The notes under the pieces are model-generated. The model was given only the letters and a program-made list of their open reading frames with translations, was not told the origin of the DNA and did no database searches. The position numbers and the translations under genes were made by a program. A stretch of 43,399 nt of DNA. It comes from a virus. The stretch covers positions 1 to 43,399 of the IMG/VR virus record IMGVR_UViG_3300025704_000045; one strand, 5' to 3'. Position 1 is the first letter of the stretch, and each line of letters opens with the position of its first letter. Positions 23,657-31,200 of this stretch are shown here, in pieces.

Positions 23657-24664
23657 TTATTTTTCTCCTATTAGTTTTTTATTTGGTTTATCAAATATGG
23701 TCGAAGGTTTATTATTTGCCGACGGCAATTTCTTATTTGAACTTTCTGGTTTTCCGATTTTATCTGCGATACTTTTCATAATTTTTTTATAATTTTCCTC
23801 GTTTAAAATCATATTATCTTCGTTGTGTCTTTCTCTTGCAGGATCTTGAGTAACTCGATACGGCACGTATACTCTATTTTCTTTTCCGTTATCAATAATT
23901 GTAAAGTCTTTATTTCCTGGATAACTTATGTTTTCTGGAAAAGTTGATCCTATAACCACTGTTGCCGGTTTGCCTAATGCGTGGGCATAGTGTTGTCCCA
24001 TGCTATCGCAACCTAGAAAATAGTCTGCTGCATTAACTATTCCCGTCCACTGTAGCAAGCTTGCATTATCTGGTATAGCAGCACCCATAGGCCTATCGGT
24101 TGGAATTTTGAGATTTGTCATTAATATTACTGCATAATCCTTAGATAGTTCGTCAACTATTCTAAACACATCTGATAATTCAAAACTGCGGCCACTTTCA
24201 TCAAATACAAAATTGCCATCTATTTTAACACCGCTGCCAAATGGTTGAAAGACAATAACCTTTTCTTTTTTCATTTGTTGCTTAACTTGGCCTACTAAAT
24301 TATACCCATAAATTTGATCGGCTTTTCCGAGATCTAAATTTATAGGCTTACTTTCTACAGCTTCGTCAACATCATTAATAAGCATATCAAACGCCTGTAT
24401 TAAATTAACACGTTGATTAAAATAAGCATTTAGTCTGTAAGGCTCTGGACTAATAATTTCTCTATCTTTTAGAACAGTTTTAAATAATTCCTTACTGCCT
24501 ACTGGCCAAATATTATTTCTTAATTTTGAAGAAAGGAATAATTCATGCCATGCTTCTGATACTATTACAACATCTGGATCAGTGTTTTCTTTGTAATACT
24601 CTAATGCAGGTATGCTGCATAAAACTCGGCCAGCGCCGCCGTTTATAAAAAATGCCTTCTTCAT
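23657..24664 (-). CDS. Glycosyltransferase family 9 (ADP-heptosyltransferase-like)
   Basis: A 335-aa GT-B enzyme. GT9 members (WaaC, WaaF, WaaQ) move heptose from ADP-heptose to LPS core. Features seen: an N-terminal FFINGGAGRVLCSIPALEYY acceptor domain start, VIVFQPFGSGVKIDG at the second domain start, and the GT9 hallmark near the nucleotide site, NAADYFLGCDSMGQHYAHAL followed by GKPATVVIGST. The last 30 residues are a Lys/Asn/Ser/Pro-rich tail not seen in normal GT9 enzymes. AGGAG lies five bases before the ATG. It is first in an operon with the carbamoyltransferase and the NPPH methyltransferase. The acceptor could be LPS, a virion protein or modified DNA. Confidence 0.8.
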   Translation of the reverse strand: MKKAFFINGGAGRVLCSIPALEYYKENTDPDVVIVSEAWHELFLSSKLRNNIWPVGSKELFKTVLKDREIISPEPYRLNAYFNQRVNLIQAFDMLINDVDEAVESKPINLDLGKADQIYGYNLVGQVKQQMKKEKVIVFQPFGSGVKIDGNFVFDESGRSFELSDVFRIVDELSKDYAVILMTNLKIPTDRPMGAAIPDNASLLQWTGIVNAADYFLGCDSMGQHYAHALGKPATVVIGSTFPENISYPGNKDFTIIDNGKENRVYVPYRVTQDPARERHNEDNMILNEENYKKIMKSIADKIGKPESSNKKLPSANNKPSTIFDKPNKKLIGEK

Positions 24665-24682
24665 TTGTACTCCTAGGTAAAC

Positions 24683-24717
24683 ATTATACTATTATATATT
24701 ACAATTTAGAGTATCAA
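24683..24717 (-). promoter_or_regulatory. Possible sigma70-type promoter for GT9 operon
   Basis: The minus strand has TTGATA (24712-24717) and TATAAT (24691-24696), spaced 15 bp, with a second TATAAT at 24683-24688. The hexamers are good but the spacing is short. No ATAAATA late promoter is present in this gap. Confidence 0.4.
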
Positions 24718-24741
24718 ATTTTATTTCTGGCTATGAACAAA

Positions 24742-24768
24742 AAAAATCTGCTGAATTAGCAGATTTTT
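24742..24768 (-). terminator. Intrinsic terminator of the adhesion module
   Basis: A perfect 11-bp stem (24742-24752 against 24758-24768) with loop GAATT is followed, on the minus strand, by a run of T residues. This is a classical rho-independent terminator for transcription arriving from the cysteine-rich genes. The stem also has T residues on the plus-strand side. Confidence 0.85.
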
Positions 24769-24800
24769 AATTTGGAAAATTTACAGATATTTTATGGCAT

Positions 24801-24843
24801 TAATCATCTAGTATTTTAAATATATTGCAATACTAGATGATTA
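24801..24843 (-). terminator. Second long hairpin before the terminator
   Basis: A perfect 15-bp inverted repeat (24801-24815 against 24829-24843) with a 13-base AT-rich loop lies between the stop codon of the cysteine-rich gene and the intrinsic terminator. With no T-run of its own it may protect the mRNA 3' end or back up termination. The rest of the 191-bp gap 24665-24855 holds only the GT9 promoter region and ribosome site. Confidence 0.6.
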
Positions 24844-24855
24844 AATGAATAACAA

Positions 24856-25926
24856 TTAGTTACACTCCCAGCTTACACATACCATGCCAAATCGTCCTGA
24901 GTCACCTTGACATCCATTGTAGCCACCACAAGTATAATTGCGCCAGCCGCCGGCGCCTGGTATTCTAAGATAACCTTGTGCGCCGCTACGATAACAACCG
25001 CCGTAACCCTGCGCATTATTCTGACTGCCACTGAAAGCATCAGCACAAGTGCAAGCTTCAAATCCGAATACCGGAGTTGATATAGTACAACTATTGTGTA
25101 AACAGCTGCCTGAGCCGCCGACACATATTGCAGGCCAAAGGCCATTTAACCCATATTTTGTAATAGTTCTGCCGTCGCTTGCTCCAGTATTTAATCTGAA
25201 TGTTGTTCTACTAGCAAATGCGTGACATGCTAAAGATTCATCCCAGTAATCGTCGTAACAGAAGTTCCAGCCGCTACATCTGTTTGCACTACATGTGCCG
25301 CCTGCTTGATCTGGATCTGGTATTCTGTGTCCGCAGGTCGAAGTGTTAGATTTTAAATCTTCGTTCCAGTAACAGAAACAACTAATTCCACTGTCTGCAC
25401 ATGCATTTATACCGGATGTTGAATTAAACCAAGTTGGGTTTCCGCAAATTCCTGGTGTAGTTTGCTCGCCCCAGCAGCAATATGCACAACCTGCGCAAAA
25501 ACAATATGTTTCGCCTTGGTTTACGCAAAACTGCATTACCATATATGCGCCGCTTGGACCAAATGGTGATCCGCCACAGCAGCAGTTACCACTGGTGCCG
25601 CCACCTGGGCCCCACATTTGCACTTGAATATTCGATACTCCTGAACAAATACTATGGTTACAATTGTTGCCACATCTCCAACAACTGCCACAGACTTTAA
25701 AGCCATATGTTTGTGCTGGACAAACTAAAGGAGTTAGATTAGTAACCCAGTCCTTAACAATTTGTGGACACGTATTAAATTCGCCAGCTCCATCGGCGGC
25801 ACCTGTTTGGTAAGGATATCCAGTAGGAGTCGGTTTACTATAATCAATAGCAACTGCACCGTCACCGTCAGCAGCTTTTAGCCGATCTCTTTCTTTAATT
25901 GCTGCATATAATATTACGTCACTCAT
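24856..25926 (-). CDS. Cysteine-rich glycine-rich-domain virion protein A
   Basis: A 356-aa protein with 35 cysteines (about 10 percent), many as CxxC, CC or CCC (KVCGSCWRCGNNC; GNCCCGGSP; CFCAGCAYCCWG). The scaffold resembles the glycine-rich fibre-tip domain: NIQVQMWGPGGGTSG, GPSGAYMVMQF, NQGETYCFCAGC, and an ending GDSGRFGMVCVSWEC that parallels the usual GDGGxGGPGxVxIxW. Cys has replaced many loop Gly residues. There is no signal peptide. It is paralogous to the protein at 26590-27579, with a 212-aa gene between them. Probably a receptor-binding or metal-/disulfide-stabilised tail tip component (inference). Start supported by AAGGAG six bases before ATG. The transcript ends at two hairpins. 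Confidence 0.7.
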   Translation of the reverse strand: MSDVILYAAIKERDRLKAADGDGAVAIDYSKPTPTGYPYQTGAADGAGEFNTCPQIVKDWVTNLTPLVCPAQTYGFKVCGSCWRCGNNCNHSICSGVSNIQVQMWGPGGGTSGNCCCGGSPFGPSGAYMVMQFCVNQGETYCFCAGCAYCCWGEQTTPGICGNPTWFNSTSGINACADSGISCFCYWNEDLKSNTSTCGHRIPDPDQAGGTCSANRCSGWNFCYDDYWDESLACHAFASRTTFRLNTGASDGRTITKYGLNGLWPAICVGGSGSCLHNSCTISTPVFGFEACTCADAFSGSQNNAQGYGGCYRSGAQGYLRIPGAGGWRNYTCGGYNGCQGDSGRFGMVCVSWECN

Positions 25927-25936
25927 TTAAATCTCC

Positions 25937-26575
25937 TTAAGATATATCAGGCAAAGTATTAAACGTTGCTACTAATGACGCAGGAATCTTTGGAATTACA
26001 GTTGCATCAATTGTTACATATCTCCAAGGATAAACTGTAGACATTGTTGTTAAATAATTATCTATATTAGTTTTAAATGTATCAATAACTGTTTGAGTTG
26101 CATCATCGAAATCGTAAGCTTCGTCGTATTTTACAACATATGCTAATCTTTCTTTGGCTGTTCTTTCATTCATAGTTTCTGATTGTTTAATAATCTGTTC
26201 TAATTCAAATCCATTTGCTGGTGTATATACCACTTCGTAAATATCATTTATTGTAGGATTATTAATTTCTTCATGCGTCGAATCATCATGATTTGTAATA
26301 GTAGTATATGTATACTCATGCTCTGCACCTGCATTTACTATTGCATGTGCAATAGCAGTATCAGTATCTGCATCAATAGTTACTACTAGTTGCTTATCTT
26401 CATCATCAACTGTAATGTCGTCTTCGGACCACCTAACAATAGGAAAGTCGTCTGTTAAACTTACTAGCACATTAATAGTCGATGGACCATTGTATGTGTA
26501 GTCTGTTGTTTTATTTTCTGTCCAGCTATCTACCCAAAGATCGTCTGGAACGTTTACTGTAAATGTTTTTTCCAT
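25937..26575 (-). CDS. Acidic protein of unknown function between the Cys-rich pair
   Basis: A 212-aa protein without cysteine, rich in Asp, Glu and Thr (FTVNVPDDLWVDSWTENK; ITVDDEDKQLVVTIDAD). The C-terminal third is more helical (MNERTAKERLAYVVKYDEAYD). I do not recognise a family. Its position between two cysteine-rich adhesin-like genes (10 bp and 14 bp gaps), the lack of cysteines and its charge fit a dedicated chaperone or adaptor, as tail-fibre assembly proteins often sit beside adhesins, but a virion protein is equally possible. Ribosome site AAGGA nine bases before ATG. Confidence 0.55.
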   Translation of the reverse strand: MEKTFTVNVPDDLWVDSWTENKTTDYTYNGPSTINVLVSLTDDFPIVRWSEDDITVDDEDKQLVVTIDADTDTAIAHAIVNAGAEHEYTYTTITNHDDSTHEEINNPTINDIYEVVYTPANGFELEQIIKQSETMNERTAKERLAYVVKYDEAYDFDDATQTVIDTFKTNIDNYLTTMSTVYPWRYVTIDATVIPKIPASLVATFNTLPDIS

Positions 26576-26589
26576 AATTTATTTTCCTT

Positions 26590-27579
26590 TTAACACCAAG
26601 TTACTCTTACCATTCCTGCTCGACCATAATCGCCTGACCAGTACATTGATCCACCCATCATGTGAGTGTACGTTCCACCTGCGCCAGGATAGCATCTGTG
26701 GCCGTCTTGTGCTCTACAGCGACAACCACCACAGCAACTACCACTACTAAATCCATAACAGCAGCATGAATTTGGCTGTGCTGTGTGACATGGACCAATC
26801 ACCGGAGGTGCTTGCATATATCCGTAGTGGTTAGTGTCAAAACATCCGCCGCCCCATGTTGCTGGTAGTCCGTAAACTGTTCCTGATGTAGCTGTGCCTC
26901 CAAAGGTATTATCTGCTGATCCTGTGAATGGTATTACTCCGCATGATGCACAACTATTGTCAAAGCAGTACCAAGTGCCGCCTTCACAAATACAAGGACC
27001 AGACTGTTCGCTAGAACCTACGCCTCTAAATCTACATTGGCCATAACTGCCACCATGTAAATCTTTCATACCGCATGATATTCTAGAGTGGCCACTTTCT
27101 GCACATAGACCACTAAGCCCAGGTCCGTTTACATAAGTACTACTTCCACAAACAGCATATCCTTGACTACAATAACCGTAACAACATGCTGCACAACCTG
27201 CACATAATGTATAACTATCTCCTGGATTAGCGTCGATAATTACTGTTGCAAAAGCTCCTGTTGCGCCTGTTGGCGAACCTGCACAACACATGCCGTTCAT
27301 AGTCGATGCACCTGGACCCCATAACTGGAATTGAACCTTTGAAGTTCCACTCGGAACTGTCCATGTGCAGCCTACACCACAGCCGAATCTAGTCGATGTG
27401 TTAACAACACACAAACACCCGGCAGGGTTACTTAACAACGGCATCAGGCTCCAATTAGCTGGATTGCCTGGTTCCTCTGCAAGTCCTGCTATCGCTAGGG
27501 CTAAGCCTTTTTCTTGCGTAGTAGTTTGGATTGCTTTTGTTTCTTTTAATACTGTGTTATATACTGCTGGATCTGCCAC
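26590..27579 (-). CDS. Cysteine-rich glycine-rich-domain virion protein B
   Basis: A 329-aa protein with 31 cysteines. The paralogy to protein A is clear in order: VQFQLWGPG, CCAGSPTGATGAFATV, NPGDSYTLCAGCAACCYG, VCGSSTYVN, LCAESG, and the end GDYGRAGMVRVTWC. The first part, CTWTVPSGTSKVQFQLWGPG, matches the entry of glycine-rich fibre domains (TVPxGVxxVxVxLWGAGGGG). The C-terminal half has NSCCCYGFSSGSCCGGCRCR. Start is a GTG (27577-27579) with AGGAG six bases upstream. It follows the 97-aa gene by 12 bp. A cytoplasmically assembled protein with so many cysteines suggests metal binding, or oxidation after release in seawater (inference). Confidence 0.7.
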   Translation of the reverse strand: MADPAVYNTVLKETKAIQTTTQEKGLALAIAGLAEEPGNPANWSLMPLLSNPAGCLCVVNTSTRFGCGVGCTWTVPSGTSKVQFQLWGPGASTMNGMCCAGSPTGATGAFATVIIDANPGDSYTLCAGCAACCYGYCSQGYAVCGSSTYVNGPGLSGLCAESGHSRISCGMKDLHGGSYGQCRFRGVGSSEQSGPCICEGGTWYCFDNSCASCGVIPFTGSADNTFGGTATSGTVYGLPATWGGGCFDTNHYGYMQAPPVIGPCHTAQPNSCCCYGFSSGSCCGGCRCRAQDGHRCYPGAGGTYTHMMGGSMYWSGDYGRAGMVRVTWC

Positions 27580-27591
27580 TGTATTCTCCTG

Positions 27592-27885
27592 TTATACTAT
27601 GCTTAGACTTGATACTTCGCCGGTCGTAGCATCATAGTTTACTGTAATTGTTTGTGTTTCGTTAGTAAGGTTATTAGTTTCAGTCCAACTACCTACTTTT
27701 TTGTATGCGCCGCCATAATCAGCATTAGCTCCAGTGTCGTCAACATATGTAATACTTGAATAAGTTATGTTGTTTGCTACATAGGATGTAAGAAATCCAT
27801 CTGCATTTTCGACACTGTTTGTTGCTGTAAATGCAGCTGTCATATCTGACGCTGTACCTGTTGCGCTGCTTGTATATCTTCCCAT
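27592..27885 (-). CDS. Small Thr/Ser-rich virion-type protein (97 aa)
   Basis: The sequence is Thr/Ser/Asn-rich beta-strand type (MTAAFTATNSVENADGF; TETNNLTNETQTITVNYD) with no cysteine and no recognised domain. It begins the cysteine-rich operon: late promoter at 27907-27913, GAGAGG about 9 bases before the ATG, and the Cys-rich gene B 12 bp after. Likely a small structural protein or a neck for the adhesins; unknown. Confidence 0.55.
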   Translation of the reverse strand: MGRYTSSATGTASDMTAAFTATNSVENADGFLTSYVANNITYSSITYVDDTGANADYGGAYKKVGSWTETNNLTNETQTITVNYDATTGEVSSLSIV

Positions 27886-27906
27886 TTTTTAATAACCTCT
27901 CATATG

Positions 27907-27913
27907 TATTTAT
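27907..27913 (-). promoter_or_regulatory. Late promoter overlapping an upstream stop codon
   Basis: The minus strand reads CATAAATACATATGAG. The TAA within ATAAATA is the stop codon (27910-27912) of the 105-aa gene. It should drive the 97-aa gene, both cysteine-rich genes and the 212-aa gene up to the terminator at 24742-24768. Confidence 0.7.
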
Positions 27914-28227
27914 GCTGCGGTTTCGATACCTACTACTACAGCACTAACACTAGCTTGCGTTGAATAAACAACAATACGCTGTGTAGCTGCTAGTACTATA
28001 CCAGTGCGCTCTAATACATTTTTTGAAAATACTTCTGTATCATACTCTATGTATTCTGCTGCGCCAGGCGTTGCCGCATCTGCAATTGCAATACGGATAC
28101 CGGTTGTTGCCGATCCTCTATTGCATATATTTATCGACACTACAGCATACGTTTCCGCGGGGCAGGTATATACTGTAGTTAATGTTGTTGCGCTTAAATC
28201 GTTTGCGCCTAGTTTTCCTGTAGCCAT
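27910..28227 (-). CDS. Small virion structural protein (105 aa)
   Basis: The sequence starts MATGKLGANDLSATTLTTVY, then ETYAVVSINICNRGSATTGIRIAIADA and AAEYIEYDTEVFSKNVLERTGIVL. I recognise this pattern from a small beta-rich structural protein family widespread in marine T4-like phages; its exact place in the virion is not known to me. The protein at 37585-37914 is similar in size and likely fold. It follows the 1578-aa gene by 15 bp on the same transcript; GGAG lies 10 bases before the ATG. Confidence 0.65.
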   Translation of the reverse strand: MATGKLGANDLSATTLTTVYTCPAETYAVVSINICNRGSATTGIRIAIADAATPGAAEYIEYDTEVFSKNVLERTGIVLAATQRIVVYSTQASVSAVVVGIETAA

Positions 28228-28242
28228 TTTCTACTTTCTCCG

Positions 28243-31200
28243 TTAATTTGATAAGAACATATTCATTGCAACAGGATCACCTTTGATACCGCCTGTAAAG
28301 TTAGTTCTAGTAGTTATATTTATCGTTTCGCCAAGTGTGTTAGTAATAGTATCACTATTAATTCTTATATTACCAGCAGTAAGTTGGTTAACATTCAACT
28401 CGCCTGCACCACCGCCGATTTGTGACTGTATATAAGTTTTAATTGCTTTTTGTGTTGGGACAATATTATCACTATTAGCAGTAAATGTACCATCTACGCT
28501 AAACTCTGTAATTGTGGCGTTGGTGCCACCTAAACTAATTGCACCTAGTTGCAGTTCTTGCAAGCCGCTAATATTAAAAGCATCAGCATCAAGAGTAGCA
28601 ATACCAGTTGCTTGTTCAATACTAAACAACTCACCAACTCTAAAGTTACCGTCTTGGTCAGTACTTGTATAGAATACTCTACCGCCACCTAAGTCATTTG
28701 TTTCTTTGGTCGGATCTGGATCTATCAAAGGAACACCTGGATAGTTGGTATTTGCAAAGTTACCAGTACCGATATCTAGGAAATCGTGTCCTGTTAAGCG
28801 TACTTGACTGTAACGAATGCGCATTTCTACACCTTCATTATGTTCCGGAGCATCAGTAATACTAATTGCTGGAGATATTTGTAGTCTTGCAGTATACGGT
28901 CCAGTTCCTGCTAAATCTCTAACAGTAACAAGTTTAAAGAATGTCCCTGTTATTCCGGCTATTTCGACATTTGAGCCAGCTTGCGGAATAGCTGTCAATC
29001 CTGCTACAACTATATTTGTTCCAGGTTGGTATAAGTCTGCATATCCATCACCAGATACTTCAGCCTGTGCTGTTGTAAAGTTTGTGCCTCTATTTGTCCA
29101 CGTTGGCTGACCTAATACTCCGTCACCAATTCTAACTAAGTGCGGAACTTCTACAGTGTTGTTTGGATCAGTAACTGTCATAGTAGGCGCACTTGTGTAT
29201 CCATTGCCTGAATCCCAAATACGAATTTCTACAATCTTTTCGTCGCTTACTCTAGCACGAGCTTTAGCAATATCAGCATAAGCAGTTACGCCGCCGCCGC
29301 TGAATGTTACTCTTGGTTCAATTAAATATTCAGTAGTGTCATCTAGAACACTTGCTATTGCAACACCTGTAACATGATCCCATCCTGCAGAGTCGTCGCT
29401 TTGTTTTTTAACAGTTGCAATTTTTGTACCACTATTGTAAGTATCAATGTAACCATATTGTCCTGCGCCTGTACCACTTACGATCCATATAGCCATTCCT
29501 ACATATTGAGCACTTGATCTAATATCAGTGTTACTTAATGTAATCTGTGTCGAAGTACCAATTTGGGCAGTATTAGTTCCGTCTATAAATCCATCTCCAC
29601 CAAAGTTATTTGACGGATCAGTTAGTCTAACTTCGTATACACCGCCATTGTTAACATTAACTGTTCCTACTGTTGCTCCAAAGCCTTCGCCTGTTGGAGT
29701 TATGGTTGTGGCACCTGATGTATAGTTAACACCAGCATTTGCATATTCAAGAGTAAGAATATTATTACCGTCAGTTAATACAGTAGAAACATTTGCTTCA
29801 GACGAATAATTATTTACTGTTGCGGTTATAGCAGTTTCTGTGCTATCAATGCCTTCAGCGACAGTACCAAAGTCACCGTATGAGGAGTTGCCGTTTGTTG
29901 CTCGAATTTTTCCGCCGTTCTCTGATAAGTAACCAATGTGTCCGTAATACGAGAACACACTAACTAATTCTGAACGTCCTAAGTTAGTAACCCAAACGCC
30001 GATGCCATCACTTAGAATCTGTGTAAAGTCATTAGCAACAATACTATCGTTGCCGCCAGCGTGTAAGTCGCCGTCTACTTTTAGACCAACACACCCAGTA
30101 CCAAACGTAGTTACGTTTTGTATGTATGGTGATTTATTGGTAATCCATGCATGTTCATCTGTTGTGCCGAAACCAGGATCTAGACTTACGTAAGCGCCTG
30201 CTGTTGGGCGTTTTGTGCCATTTGCATTAGCTGCACCTAGTGAACCTGTTAACCCGGTAACAGTACAATTTCTAAATCCAGCGCCATTGCGTAGATAAAG
30301 CATATCTTTATCTAATGATCCTTGAACAGATGCAACATATGCTTGTGCAGCTCTAATTGCTTTGTAATTTCCGGTATTAATTAAATCATATTGCGTAGCA
30401 CTAATGTAACGATCGACATCTCTAGCACATGCAGTTTCATTATAAACATAAGAAGGATATGTATCTGCAATGTATGCTAATACTTCTGCTTTTAAAAATT
30501 CTCTATTTGCTTCGAGTGATTCAATTGCATAAGTGTAATCAGTTGAAGTTAACGGAGTCATTGTTCCTGCTAAGGTCGGTTTAGTTCCTGTAGCATTAAT
30601 TTCAAAATCAATATGATCATATATATCTTGCACAATTCCAGCAGCAGCAGTGCCAGCAGCAGCTGATCCAACTACGTGGGTTGTAACGGGGTCTAATGCA
30701 TTGCCTGTAGTTTTAGTAATATTGCCCGGCGCTGTTACAGCATCGCTTATAATTGCTTGTAATCTAGATATGCCGTCTAAGCTATATGCTACGTCCGAGC
30801 CCGCTACTAGTCCACCTGCTGGACTAATTTTAGTAGAACGCAGTTCGTCGCCGACAAGTGCTGTATTTTTTGGAATTACAATCGGACACACTTCAAGAAA
30901 CTGTCCAGTTTTTACAAAAATAGTATTTTGTGGTTGTACTTCTGCAGGAACATTTGTATCTACTCCTGCTGTTACTGCGGCTGTAAGTATGTCTATAAGA
31001 TTATTAATAATGCCTTGGGCATCTGCTTCTTCTGTAAGTGTTGAATCAGTATGTCTTGTCAATGCGCCGAATGTTGCTACTGGAGCAACATTACTAATAA
31101 TTGCATCTATAACTGTTTCTGCGTATTCTGTTGCCGCAACAAACTCAGCTGTTTTGCCTGTGATATCGCCTGCATTAAAAATTGCTAGTGTTAGTTTACG

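Noticed and set aside
24665-24855. Search for a small gene or tRNA in the gap
   Set aside because: No frame of useful length with a ribosome site and no cloverleaf; hairpins and promoter elements explain it.
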